A DNA stretch of 41,070 nt from Clostridiales bacterium (GCA_015055545.1 SVHY01000015.1:1-41070), one strand, 5' to 3'; positions 21,038-30,117 are shown, counted from the first letter of the stretch. Numbers and translations: made by a program. The notes: generated by a model from the sequence alone, not told the origin.

Positions 21038-23566
21038 CTATGAAAAACGGTATTCCCCGTTGATAAAATCCACCGTCACGCGTTGCCCGCCGACCACTTT
21101 TCCCATTAAGATTTCTTCGGAAAGCCTGTCTTCTATCCTACGCCGTACTACCCGTTTGAGCGGCCGCGCACCGTATAACGGATCGTATCCTTCTTGCACG
21201 AGCGCGTATAACGCGCGCTGTGTCACGCTCAACGTCACGCCACGCTGTTCTTGTAAGCGTTTGGCAAGCGACGCAATGATTTTGTCGCCTATCTTCACAC
21301 AATCTTCTGGGCTTAACGGGTGGAACACGATGATATCGTCCATGCGGTTTAAAAATTCCGGTTTAAAGCGCTCTTTCAGCGTTTCCGTCACGCGTTCTTT
21401 CATGCGCTCGTAATGCTCGCCCGTGGCAAGTCCCGCGTTTTGCGCCTCCTGTGCACCTGCGTTCGACGTCAAAATGATAACGGCATTTTTAAAGCTAACC
21501 GTCCTGCCCTTGCTGTCCGTCAACCGCCCGTCGTCCAAAATTTGCAAAAGCAAGTTAAACACGTCAGGGTGCGCTTTTTCGATTTCGTCAAAAAGCACTA
21601 CGCAATAGGGATTTGTCCGCACTTTATCGGTAAGCTGTCCCGTTTGCAAATCTTCGTATCCCGCATACCCCGGGGGCGCGCCGATGAGCTTGGATATCGA
21701 TTGCTTTTCCATATATTCGCTCATGTCCAATCGGAGCATCTGCTCTTCCGAACCGAACATAGTTTCCGCCAATGCCTTACAAAGGTCGGTTTTTCCCACG
21801 CCCGTAGGACCGACAAACATAAACGAACCGATCGGCCTCGACGGGTCTTTCAAGCCCGCGCGTGCTCTGCGAATGGCTTTTGCCACCGCACTCACGCCCT
21901 CGTTTTGACCGATAATTCTTCTATGCAAATCTTCTTCCAAGCGCAAAAGTTTCGCGCTTTCTTCCTGCGTAATTTTAAGGAGCGGAATTTTTACCCGTGC
22001 GCTGACGATTGCCGCAACCTGTTCTTTGCCGATTGCCGCTCTGCCGTCGGGTAAAATCAAGGGCGCTTGCGCCTGTTTTACCGCCGCAAGCTTGTCTTTT
22101 GCCAAGCGCAAATTCTCAAACGCCGCCGTAGCAAGCGCAAATTCACCCCTGCGTTCGCGTAAAACGCGTTCTTCTTCAAAATTACGGATTTCCGTTTCCA
22201 ACGCCTTGATTTCCGCGCCGCCGTCTTCTAACACGCGCACGCGCGCCGCCGCTTCGTCTATCAAATCAATGGCTTTATCCGGCAAAAATCTGTCGGTTAT
22301 ATACCGCGCGGAAAGCTTGACAGCCGTTTCAATCGCCTCGTCCGTAATGACGATGGAATGGTGCTGCTCGTATTTTTTCCGTAAACCTTGTAAAATGGCG
22401 ATAGCGTCTTTTTCGGACGGTTCTTCCACCCAAACGGGCGTAAACCGACGCTCTAACGCAGGATCTTTTTCGATATATTTACGGTACTCTTCAATCGTCG
22501 TCGCGCCGATGACCTGTAAATCCCCACGCGCAAGCATGGGTTTTAAGATATTCGCCGCGTCCATGCCGTTATCCGACGACGCGCCAGCGCCTACGATTGT
22601 GTGGATTTCGTCGATGAACAATACCACGTCGCCGTCTTCTATCACAGCGCCTATCATATCTTTCAATCTTTCTTCAAAATCCCCGCGATAACGCGCCCCC
22701 GCAAGCATACCCGGCATATCCACCGAAAATACCGTCTTGTTATACAGCTGTTCGGGTACGTCGCCGTTGACGATAAGCTGCGCCAATCCTTCGACAATCG
22801 CGCTCTTACCAACCCCCGGCTCGCCGATTAAAACGGGATTGTTTTTCAAACGGCGAGAAAGCACCTGTATCATCTTCTCGATTTCTTTTTGTCTGCCGAT
22901 AACGGGATCTATTTTTCCGCGCATAGCCCGTTCCGTCAAGTCCGTCCCGTACGCCGTCAGTTTTTCCACCGCGCCGCTCTTTTTCTCGTCCAAACGTTCA
23001 AACGCGCCGCCCTTTTCCATCGTCGGCGTTTGCATTTTCGGTTTGTCCACTTTCACCGTAGCCACGTCGTTGAAGTCCGCGTTCAACGGATCGGTTTGCA
23101 CGTGTTCCGCCTCACTCTCTTCGCCGAACAGTTTTTTATTTTTCAACGCTTTTAACGCCTGTTTCGTCCGTTCCCGTAACACTTCCACGTCGGCAAGCTT
23201 GCGTAAAATCTTCACCGCCATGCACTCGTCGTTTTCTAAAATCGCGTACAGCATATGTGCCGTACCCGCTTTCGTTTCCGTTTCTTCTGATAAGAGCACC
23301 GCTCTATCGTACATCGTCTGCGTACGACGGGTTAAGCCCTCGTATTTAGACTTGGTGTCGATACACTTAAAAAACAGTTCCTCGTACTCGCTTTTGGTCA
23401 CGCCCTCGCCCGCCAAAATCCCGTACGCGCTACACTGTGGCATACACAAAAACGCGTAGACGAAATGTTCGCTGCCTACGTAACCTGCGTCAAGCCGCAC
23501 GGTCGTTTCGTTGCACAGTTTCAACGCTTTTCTGAAATTTTCCGATGCTCTTGTAAGTGGATACAT
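21038..23566 (-). CDS. clpC: ClpC-type AAA+ chaperone/unfoldase
   Basis: 842 residues. Unfolds proteins, including those marked by McsB with phosphoarginine, and feeds them to ClpP. Order: Clp N-domain with two repeats (1 to about 145), first AAA module with Walker A GEPGVGKS and Walker B VLFIDEIHT, a coiled middle domain (EEERVLRERRGEFA), and the second AAA module with Walker A GPTGVGKT and VVLFDEIEK. The region where B. subtilis ClpC has its ClpP-docking VGF loop reads NAGLATG here, so the docking tripeptide is probably AGL. It follows mcsB by 29 bp and precedes aroC by 9 bp. Confidence 0.95.
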   Translation of the reverse strand: MYPLTRASENFRKALKLCNETTVRLDAGYVGSEHFVYAFLCMPQCSAYGILAGEGVTKSEYEELFFKCIDTKSKYEGLTRRTQTMYDRAVLLSEETETKAGTAHMLYAILENDECMAVKILRKLADVEVLRERTKQALKALKNKKLFGEESEAEHVQTDPLNADFNDVATVKVDKPKMQTPTMEKGGAFERLDEKKSGAVEKLTAYGTDLTERAMRGKIDPVIGRQKEIEKMIQVLSRRLKNNPVLIGEPGVGKSAIVEGLAQLIVNGDVPEQLYNKTVFSVDMPGMLAGARYRGDFEERLKDMIGAVIEDGDVVLFIDEIHTIVGAGASSDNGMDAANILKPMLARGDLQVIGATTIEEYRKYIEKDPALERRFTPVWVEEPSEKDAIAILQGLRKKYEQHHSIVITDEAIETAVKLSARYITDRFLPDKAIDLIDEAAARVRVLEDGGAEIKALETEIRNFEEERVLRERRGEFALATAAFENLRLAKDKLAAVKQAQAPLILPDGRAAIGKEQVAAIVSARVKIPLLKITQEESAKLLRLEEDLHRRIIGQNEGVSAVAKAIRRARAGLKDPSRPIGSFMFVGPTGVGKTDLCKALAETMFGSEEQMLRLDMSEYMEKQSISKLIGAPPGYAGYEDLQTGQLTDKVRTNPYCVVLFDEIEKAHPDVFNLLLQILDDGRLTDSKGRTVSFKNAVIILTSNAGAQEAQNAGLATGEHYERMKERVTETLKERFKPEFLNRMDDIIVFHPLSPEDCVKIGDKIIASLAKRLQEQRGVTLSVTQRALYALVQEGYDPLYGARPLKRVVRRRIEDRLSEEILMGKVVGGQRVTVDFINGEYRFS

Positions 23567-23595
23567 ACTTTTTCCTTTGTTTTATATTGTCTTGG

Positions 23596-24621
23596 TTAAT
23601 CAACCCTCACTACGAGTTCGGGTACAACTCTTTGCGCAATCTCCGCGCGCATTAAATCGCAATCGTATTCGCTTGCGCCCTGTAAATTGTTTTCCAAACG
23701 GAAGGACGCGGGGCGCATATCCGCAAGAAAGTCGTTAAAATCCTGCGCGTCACGCGATTTGAAAAAACCAAGCGCCACGCCAAGACGCACTTTCACCATA
23801 CAATCGGTCAATTCCTTGATAGGCAATATCGCGCAGTTGGTAAGCGTGCCGTACGCGCGCAAGCACTCGTCTTTGAGTTGAATTTTTTCACGTTTCAACA
23901 TCTTCTCTCTCGCGCGAAGCTCCAAATCGCAGAGCGTCATCGTCATGCGTATCATTTGATCGAGTATGTCGTTTTCGGACAATCCGAGCGTACGCTCGTT
24001 GCTCACCTGATAGCTATACCCTTCCGCCGCCGTACCCTCGCCGAACACGCCGCGAACGGTCAACCCACCCGCTTTGAGCGTGGGCAAAAACGCCGCAAGC
24101 TCGTTGCTACGGGCAAGCCCGGGCAAAAACATCATGACGGACGCGCGCATACCCGTGCCGAGATTGCTCGGGCACGCGGTCAAATACCCTAACTTATTAT
24201 CGTACGCAAAATCAAGTGCCGCGCCCAAGCCCTCGTCAATACCGCTAATGCGTTCGTACGCTTTGTATAAATCAAAGCCCTTATATATATATTGTTCGCG
24301 TAAATGGTCTTCTTCGTTGACCATAATGGAAATGGAATTATCCGACGAGATAAACGCCGCGGCGAGTTCTTTGCGACGAATGAGCGCGGGACTAATCAAA
24401 TGCTGTTCCTGCAAGAGCGTAGCTTCTTCTTTCGTGAGCTTGCCCATGTCGTTTTTCTTAAAATCGTCTAATTTTTTCAGTTCCTTTTCAACTAGATACA
24501 CCACTTCCGAGGCGAGCGGCAAATCCAGCTTATCAGGGAACGGATAATTCGCCAAATTCCGCGCAAGTCGTATGCGCGTAGACGTTACGAGCGTTTGAAT
24601 GAATGCGGGCGCTTGCGCCAT
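23596..24621 (-). CDS. mcsB: Protein-arginine kinase McsB
   Basis: 341 residues from the ATG at 24621, after GGAGGAGG; a longer frame upstream lies within mcsA. Phosphorylates arginines on misfolded proteins to mark them for ClpC. Phosphagen-kinase-like motifs: STRIRLARNL near the N-terminus, NEEDHLREQ, CPSNLGTGMRAS with the active-site cysteine, and SNERTLGLSE. The C-terminal RDxxRA phosphoarginine-binding motif, as I recall it, reads CDLMRA here, losing the first arginine. Overlaps the end of mcsA by 37 bp. Confidence 0.93.
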   Translation of the reverse strand: MAQAPAFIQTLVTSTRIRLARNLANYPFPDKLDLPLASEVVYLVEKELKKLDDFKKNDMGKLTKEEATLLQEQHLISPALIRRKELAAAFISSDNSISIMVNEEDHLREQYIYKGFDLYKAYERISGIDEGLGAALDFAYDNKLGYLTACPSNLGTGMRASVMMFLPGLARSNELAAFLPTLKAGGLTVRGVFGEGTAAEGYSYQVSNERTLGLSENDILDQMIRMTMTLCDLELRAREKMLKREKIQLKDECLRAYGTLTNCAILPIKELTDCMVKVRLGVALGFFKSRDAQDFNDFLADMRPASFRLENNLQGASEYDCDLMRAEIAQRVVPELVVRVD

Positions 24622-25064
24622 ACGAAATCCTCCTCCCCGTAACCGCTTTGCAGGGCGTTCAACCGTTCCAGTCGCGCTTTTGCGTCCTCGTTCCGCCCCT
24701 CGTCGCGTAATTTTTCCACGACCGTTTTTAATTGATAGCAACGCCGCGACAGCCGTTCCGTATCCCCGCCGAGCGGTGATTTTCCTTTATGCGCCTGTTG
24801 ACCTTGCATTTTCACGATAACGGGAAACAGTACGCTTTCATGCGCGCGATAACAGTACGCGCAACCGACGAGATTGCGCTTTTTTACTTCTTCCGCCGTT
24901 TGTCCACAATGCGGACACACAGACGAGCTTTTCTTTTCTTCGCCCGCCGTGATAAACAGCGCGTGATAACAGTCCAGACAGTAATATTCCACCGTCTTTT
25001 TGCCTTTTTTTATCTGCTCGTACGTTTTCGTAGCCTGATTTTTTTTGCAATGTCCGCACAGCAT
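24585..25064 (-). CDS. mcsA: McsA zinc-finger activator of McsB
   Basis: 159 residues. Cofactor of the arginine kinase McsB. Four CxxC pairs (CGHC, CLDC, CPHC, CAYC) form zinc-binding knuckles in the first 75 residues, and the C-terminus has a UVR-type helical hairpin (LKTVVEKLRDEGRNEDAKARLERLNAL). Starts 6 bp after the XRE-membrane gene and overlaps mcsB, so translation is probably coupled. Confidence 0.93.
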   Translation of the reverse strand: MLCGHCKKNQATKTYEQIKKGKKTVEYYCLDCYHALFITAGEEKKSSSVCPHCGQTAEEVKKRNLVGCAYCYRAHESVLFPVIVKMQGQQAHKGKSPLGGDTERLSRRCYQLKTVVEKLRDEGRNEDAKARLERLNALQSGYGEEDFVWRKRPHSFKRS

Positions 25065-25070
25065 ATAAGC

Positions 25071-25742
25071 TCACCCGTTTTTCGGTTCTTTTTTCTTTTT
25101 CTTCGGTCTATCAAGCGCAGCGTTCCGTTTTTTAAACAAGTGTCTAAAGAACGTCCAAAGCACTTCTAAAATCTGCAAAGGCACGCCCAACAAAAACAAC
25201 ATCCAAAGCCCGTTAGGGTTCGTACCCAAATCCAACGAAACGTATTTCGCCGTCAAATACATACACAAAATGGACAGCCAAATGAGCGCCGAAACGCCGA
25301 TAAAATTGAGCGTTCGGTAATGCCAAATACTCGCGTAAACGATAACGACGATTGCCGTTGCCGTCGCAGCATACACAAACGAAATCCACCACTCGCCGTT
25401 CGGTTTTACAAGGTACAGTCCCACGAACGCACAAGTCGCCACCAACCAAACGATTCCCACGGAAAGCAACGTAATAAGCAAATGCAAGCCCGCCGTATTC
25501 ATGCGCGCAAGTTTCGTTTTCGGTTCTTCACTAACGAGATCGTTCACCGTTACGCCGTACAATTTGGCAAGCTGCAGTAAGATATACACGTCAGGCACGC
25601 CGTTGCCCGATTCCCACTTGGAAACGGACTTGTCCGAGTAATTAATTTTCTCGGCAAGCTCTGCCTGCGTCAATTTAGCCGCTTTTCTGTAATACACCAA
25701 ATTTCTGGCGATTTTTTCATTGATTTCGGTTGTATTTTCCAT
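25071..25742 (-). CDS. XRE-type regulator fused to a four-helix membrane domain
   Basis: 223 residues. Residues 5-70 are an HTH_3 domain (IARNLVYYRKAAKLTQAELAEKINYSDKSVSKWESGNGVPDVYILLQLAKLYGVTVNDLV). After a short linker come four hydrophobic helices (about 88-110, 118-138, 143-163, 173-197) and a very basic tail (KKRNAALDRPKKKKKEPKNG). A DNA-binding protein held in the membrane. It occupies the place where ctsR stands in many Bacillota (ctsR-mcsA-mcsB-clpC), so it may sense membrane or envelope stress for this operon; that is inference. No other candidate heat-shock repressor is in the window. Confidence 0.85.
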   Translation of the reverse strand: MENTTEINEKIARNLVYYRKAAKLTQAELAEKINYSDKSVSKWESGNGVPDVYILLQLAKLYGVTVNDLVSEEPKTKLARMNTAGLHLLITLLSVGIVWLVATCAFVGLYLVKPNGEWWISFVYAATATAIVVIVYASIWHYRTLNFIGVSALIWLSILCMYLTAKYVSLDLGTNPNGLWMLFLLGVPLQILEVLWTFFRHLFKKRNAALDRPKKKKKEPKNG

Positions 25743-25755
25743 ATCCTATATTATG

Positions 25756-25781
25756 CGGCGCACGCCCGAAGACATACGCCG
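25756..25781 (-). other. Hairpin between proS and the XRE-membrane gene
   Basis: Stem CGGCGTATG / CGTGCGCCG (nine pairs, two of them G-U) with loop TCTTCGGG. No T tract follows, so it is at most a leaky terminator or an RNA-processing site in a continuous proS-to-aro transcript. Confidence 0.5.
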
Positions 25782-25787
25782 AATTTG

Positions 25788-27218
25788 TCAATACGCTCTC
25801 GCGTATACGATAACGTGTTTTGCTTTTTCGCCGCAAACCGCGCAAGTTTCGCGCGTTTCACCCTCCGCGTATACACGCGCAGTCGCCGCCGTTTCTTCCT
25901 TGATCTTATCTTCGCAAGCGCGACAGCCGCACCAACCCGCTTTCACGAAATTACCTTCTTCTACGCCCGCAAGAATACCTGCCATATCGTCCGCATACAC
26001 GATACGACTTTCTCTACGCGCACGCGCCGCTTCGAGCATATCCTTTTGCACTTGTGCAAGCAACGATTTCACGCTTTCCGCAGCGTTTGAAAGCGACAGT
26101 TCCGACTTTTCCAACGTATCTCTACGCGCGCAAACCATCTTACCCGCTTCAATATCGCGCGGTCCAAGCTCAATACGTACGGGCACGCCTTTCATCTCCC
26201 ATTCGTTGAACTTCCAACCGGGGCTATTATCCGTGTTGTCGAACGCAACGCGAACACCCGCTGCTTCCAGCTCCGTTTTCAATTTCTCGCAAGCCTCTAC
26301 AACGCCGCCTTTACGCGCTGCAATCGGAACGATTACGCATTGCGTGGGCGCAACCACGGGCGGCAACAACAAACCGCGTTCGTCGCCGTGCGTCATGATA
26401 ATCGCACCTATTAAACGGGTAGATACCCCGAACGACGTCGTATACGCCGTTTGTAAATTTCCCTCTTGACCTTGGTATTGAATTTCAAACGCTTTGGCAA
26501 AGTTCTGCCCCATATAATGCGACGTACCCGATTGCAAACTCTTTCCGTCGCGCATCATAGCTTCCATGGTATACGTAGCTACCGCGCCGGCAAAACGTTC
26601 CTTTTCCGTTTTTCTGCCCGTCAAAACGGGAATAGCAAGGCAGTTTTCCATAAATTCTTTGTATACGCCGAGCATTTGGAGCGCAAATTCTTCCGCCTCT
26701 TCCGCCGACGCGTGCGCGGTATGCCCTTCGTGCCACAAAAATTCGCTCGTTCTCAAAAACGGACGAGTGGTTTTTTCCCAACGCATAACGTTACACCATT
26801 GATTGACTTTCAACGGCAAATCACGATAAGACTGTACCCACTTGGACATCATCGTACCGATAATCGTTTCGGACGTAGGACGGATAGCCAAGGGTTCGGC
26901 GAGTTCTTCCCCGCCCGCGTGCGTAACCACGGCTACTTCGGGTGCAAACCCTTCTACGTGTTCCGCCTCTTTCGTAAAATAGCTCATGGGAATAAGCAAC
27001 GGGAAGTACGCGTTTTGCACGCCCGCTTTTCTAAATCTCGCATTGAGCTGCTCTTGGATATTTTCCCAAATCGCATACCCGTACGGACGAATGACCATCG
27101 TACCTTTTACGGGCCCGTAATCCACGAGCTTCGTCTTTAACACAACATCCGTATACCATTGCGGAAAATCCGCGTTGATATCCGCTATCTGTTCTACAAA
27201 CTGACCTTCTTTTGCCAT
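25788..27218 (-). CDS. proS: Prolyl-tRNA synthetase, archaeal/eukaryote-like type 3
   Basis: 476 residues with a good ribosome site (GAGAGG). Charges tRNA-Pro. It lacks the editing insert of the long bacterial form and shows the short type-3 pattern: PVKGTMVIRPYGYAIWE, the class II motif 2 region NQWCNVMRWEKTTRPFLRTSEFLWHEGHTAHA, and ATYTMEAMMRDGKSLQSGTSHYMGQNF. The C-terminal zinc-binding-like part has CRACE and CAVCG. No T-box leader is visible upstream; instead there is a palindromic repeat at 27238-27259. Confidence 0.95.
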   Translation of the reverse strand: MAKEGQFVEQIADINADFPQWYTDVVLKTKLVDYGPVKGTMVIRPYGYAIWENIQEQLNARFRKAGVQNAYFPLLIPMSYFTKEAEHVEGFAPEVAVVTHAGGEELAEPLAIRPTSETIIGTMMSKWVQSYRDLPLKVNQWCNVMRWEKTTRPFLRTSEFLWHEGHTAHASAEEAEEFALQMLGVYKEFMENCLAIPVLTGRKTEKERFAGAVATYTMEAMMRDGKSLQSGTSHYMGQNFAKAFEIQYQGQEGNLQTAYTTSFGVSTRLIGAIIMTHGDERGLLLPPVVAPTQCVIVPIAARKGGVVEACEKLKTELEAAGVRVAFDNTDNSPGWKFNEWEMKGVPVRIELGPRDIEAGKMVCARRDTLEKSELSLSNAAESVKSLLAQVQKDMLEAARARRESRIVYADDMAGILAGVEEGNFVKAGWCGCRACEDKIKEETAATARVYAEGETRETCAVCGEKAKHVIVYARAY

Positions 27219-27237
27219 AATAACCTCTCTTTACTTC

Positions 27238-27259
27238 CGTTCGAACGGTCGTTCGAACG
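27238..27259. promoter_or_regulatory. Tandem palindrome with SOS-box-like core
   Basis: Two copies of the perfect palindrome CGTTCGAACG separated by GT, ending 20 bp before the proS ATG. The central 14 bases, CGAACGGTCGTTCG (27242-27255), fit the Bacillota LexA consensus CGAAC-N4-GTTCG. No convincing promoter could be placed around it. Confidence 0.45.
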
Positions 27260-27275
27260 CGTATTTTTTAAGCGC

Positions 27276-27308
27276 AAAACGCCGCTATACGAACTTTCGG
27301 CGTTTTTT
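27276..27308. terminator. Terminator between membrane-protein triplet and proS
   Basis: Stem AAAACGCCG / CGGCGTTTT with a 13-base loop, followed by more T on the plus strand. On the minus strand it ends the three-membrane-protein unit with only four T, so it is probably partial. Confidence 0.6.
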
Positions 27309-27335
27309 TGCGTGTTTTTCTGTTTTTATCAACCT

Positions 27336-28895
27336 TTACGATTTTCTCGTATAGGTGCGATATTTATGTACCTCAAAAACGTTCCCACAGGACGGGCAAC
27401 GGTGATAAGGCGCAACCTCCGTCACCGACAGTTGCTTGCCACAACGGGGACAACGCACTTGCCACTGTTTCGTCAAATCCACTTCTTTTACCCGTTCAGG
27501 CTCGGACGTTTCTCCCACCGCTAAATCAGGTTTCTTTTCTGCCTTTTCCGCTGCTATCGCCGCAGGCGAGGGCGTGGGTTGCAAATACTCGGGCGCGGGC
27601 ATGGGCGCAGGTTTCACCGCGCATTGCGTCGGCGCGCAAGGTTGATTTGCGGGCATAGGATAGGGCATGGGATAATACACGGGCATATACACGGGCTGCG
27701 GTTGCGGTTGCGGCATAAACACCGGCATCATCATAGGTGGCATTTGTTGATAAACGGCCGTATTCGGCGTAGGTTGCGTTTGCGGCATAGGCATAGGCGC
27801 AACGTACGGCATAGCCTGCATAGCGGGCATCTCGTCCGTTTCTTCCACTTCTTCCCTTTCCTCTTTATTTTTGGATTTGAAAATACAATCGATTAAGAAT
27901 GCTACGAACGCGATTCCCGCGATGATGGCGTAGCTCCAACCCAACCATTCGGTGGGCTTTACTTTGAGTACGAAATACTGAATGGCGAAAATACCACCCG
28001 CCGCAAGGAACAGGATAAACGAGAACACGCGGTAATTTTTCATACCCGCACCCTCAATCCCCAAGCGGTTAAATTCCGTAGACGACGTTGCATGACCCAC
28101 AAGCACGAACAAACAAATCAAAATGAGTGCTTGCAACGCTACGGGCACGACTTCTTTCACCAAGTCCATACCCGCAAACGGGTTGGCAGGAATTAACGCG
28201 TAATCGATAAATACGCCCAAAACGCACGTTTTCATAAACAGCCAAATAATAGCCGCCGTCGCTGCGAGTTGTACAAGGTTACGGAAGAAATACACGAACA
28301 AGCCGCAATTTCTCTTTTCTTCGGATACTTCGCCCGTACCGCCGCCGACGTTGAAATAGCTCACCGTACCGCCGATAAGTCCGCACAGGAAATGGATAAA
28401 CACCCCTGCGCCAAGGAATACGTACGCCCAAAGGTTAAACTCCACTTCAAGCCACGGATATTGCAACATATAAATAATCAAGAACACGTTGACGATCATC
28501 GCGAATGTACCCGAAAAGACTTTGCCCATCTTCTCCATCGCACGCATATTGCGGTTGAACCCGTTGACGTAACGGGAGCTGCGCTTGGTCAGCCAGCCGA
28601 GCTTACCCATACATCTGAAGATATTGATAAGCGCGGTTAAAAGCGCCAAGCCGTACAAGCCCGAAACGATTAACGCGTGCCAGCTCCGCCCGTCGCCAAA
28701 CAGGTCTTTAAACGGTTTCCAAAAGTTCAGCACCCAAAAATCTTCGCCGCCGAACTTCAACATGGGCATACAGGCAAGCGCCGCCAAAGCCAAAGCGCCC
28801 AAAAGATACATCACACCCACGAACTTCGCTTTTGCGTGCACTTTTTTCACCCGTTTTCTAAGAGCCGATCCCCTCGTCGATTCGTATGCCTTCAT
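27336..28895 (-). CDS. Polytopic membrane protein with C-terminal zinc ribbon (paralog 3 of 3)
   Basis: 519 residues. The first 345 residues have about eight hydrophobic helices and share three landmarks with the next two genes: GKLGWLTKRSSRYVNGFNRNMRAM, GLFVYFFRNLVQLA, and HATSSTEFNRLGIEGAGMKN. A long Met/Pro/Gln-rich linker follows (about 370-470), then a zinc-ribbon-like end with CPRC and CPSC. The ribbon and linker are unique to this copy, as if it received an extra cytoplasmic binding module. Family and function are unknown to me. Ribosome site AGAGAGG. Confidence 0.8.
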   Translation of the reverse strand: MKAYESTRGSALRKRVKKVHAKAKFVGVMYLLGALALAALACMPMLKFGGEDFWVLNFWKPFKDLFGDGRSWHALIVSGLYGLALLTALINIFRCMGKLGWLTKRSSRYVNGFNRNMRAMEKMGKVFSGTFAMIVNVFLIIYMLQYPWLEVEFNLWAYVFLGAGVFIHFLCGLIGGTVSYFNVGGGTGEVSEEKRNCGLFVYFFRNLVQLAATAAIIWLFMKTCVLGVFIDYALIPANPFAGMDLVKEVVPVALQALILICLFVLVGHATSSTEFNRLGIEGAGMKNYRVFSFILFLAAGGIFAIQYFVLKVKPTEWLGWSYAIIAGIAFVAFLIDCIFKSKNKEEREEVEETDEMPAMQAMPYVAPMPMPQTQPTPNTAVYQQMPPMMMPVFMPQPQPQPVYMPVYYPMPYPMPANQPCAPTQCAVKPAPMPAPEYLQPTPSPAAIAAEKAEKKPDLAVGETSEPERVKEVDLTKQWQVRCPRCGKQLSVTEVAPYHRCPSCGNVFEVHKYRTYTRKS

Positions 28896-28957
28896 TCCAA
28901 GTTCCTCTCTTTATCGTATTTGGCGAGATAACAACGCCCCGCCCGCGTTTCACTTCC

Positions 28958-30082
28958 TTAAATAATCGTATTGTTATATTTCGCGGACTCTTCGCCTTCG
29001 CGGAAATACGCGTCCATATCCAACTCGTCGTACGTACCGCGACGGCGGGATTGCACGATACAATCGAGCAAGAACCCAACGAACGCTGCAATTGCCGCGA
29101 TCAAGAGCTTGCTGTTCAAGCCCGAATCCGCGCCAATACCTAAATACGGCAACGCAACTAACGCGCCGATGGCAAGGGTCGCAAAGAACGCAAATACCGC
29201 AAAATTTTTCATACCAGCGCCGTGCATACATTCACGGTTGTATTCAGTTGCCCCCGTCGCGTGCTTAACGAGCACGAACACGCACAGCCACGCTACGAGC
29301 TCCACAGCCGCAGGAATCAACTCTTTCATTTCCAGCGAACCAAAGCCCGCTTTGGAAACCATCACTGCGTCCAAAATTTTCGCAATCGTCGCCACGAGCA
29401 CGCTTTGCGAAAGCAGGAAATACACGATGACACCCACCACGCCAAGCTGTAATACGTTGCGCACGAAATACACGAGCAAACCGTGTTCGCGTTCTTCTTC
29501 TTCCACGCGATCGCCCGTCGTGAACAACGTTACTTTCCCGCCGAGCAAACCTGCTACGAAATGGATAAACAAGCCAACCGCAAGCGTTATGTAGCCAAAC
29601 GTCGTAATTTTCACGCCGTCGCCCGAGAACATGTAAATCAAAAGGTTAGTGATAACGATAAGCGCAAAGCTACCCGAGAACCGTTTTGCAATATCGTCCA
29701 TAGCGTACATATTACGGTTAAAGCCGTTGGAATAACTCGCACGGCGTTTAAAAAGCCAACCGAGTTTAGAAAAACTACGCAATACGTCAATGAGCATAGC
29801 CAGCAACATCAAACCGTACAACAGCGCGCAAAACGCCGCGAACGTATCCGCTACGGGCAAATTCTTCAAGCCCGCCATACCGCCAGCAAACACCGTCTTA
29901 AACGGTTTAAAAAACGCCATTGCCGTCAAAGTCGTCGCCGCGCCGTCCATGAGCGGCATCACCGCCGTCAGCGCAACGATCCCAAGCAAACCCAATAAAT
30001 ACAAAATCCCGACGAATTTCGCGCGGTTTTGTACGGACTTGATCCGTTTCCGAAGTTGTACGTTTCTCGTGGTTCTTTTCAT
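28958..30082 (-). CDS. Polytopic membrane protein (paralog 2 of 3)
   Basis: 374 residues, about eight hydrophobic helices, N-terminus basic (MKRTTRNVQLRKRIKSVQNRAKFVGILYLLG). Landmarks shared with both neighbours: SKLGWLFKRRASYSNGFNRNMYAMDDIAKRFSGSF, GLLVYFVRNVLQLG, and HATGATEYNRECMHGAGMKNF. No zinc ribbon. Good AAGGAG ribosome site. Short gaps to both neighbours suggest one operon from the promoter at 31265-31293. Function unknown; it could be a membrane scaffold or sensor rather than a transporter, but nothing in the sequence decides this. Confidence 0.8.
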   Translation of the reverse strand: MKRTTRNVQLRKRIKSVQNRAKFVGILYLLGLLGIVALTAVMPLMDGAATTLTAMAFFKPFKTVFAGGMAGLKNLPVADTFAAFCALLYGLMLLAMLIDVLRSFSKLGWLFKRRASYSNGFNRNMYAMDDIAKRFSGSFALIVITNLLIYMFSGDGVKITTFGYITLAVGLFIHFVAGLLGGKVTLFTTGDRVEEEEREHGLLVYFVRNVLQLGVVGVIVYFLLSQSVLVATIAKILDAVMVSKAGFGSLEMKELIPAAVELVAWLCVFVLVKHATGATEYNRECMHGAGMKNFAVFAFFATLAIGALVALPYLGIGADSGLNSKLLIAAIAAFVGFLLDCIVQSRRRGTYDELDMDAYFREGEESAKYNNTII

Positions 30083-30117
30083 AATCCCATCACTCCTTTT
30101 TCGCTTTCAAAATTTTG

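Noticed and set aside
27219-27335. T-box riboswitch upstream of proS
   Set aside because: The space is about 115 bp and lacks the specifier stem, the T-box sequence and an antiterminator; only a palindrome and a terminator are present.
25743-27335. CtsR or CIRCE operator for the clpC array
   Set aside because: No GGTCAAA tandem repeat and no TTAGCACTC-N9-GAGTGCTAA was found in the two candidate spaces (25743-25787 and 27219-27335).
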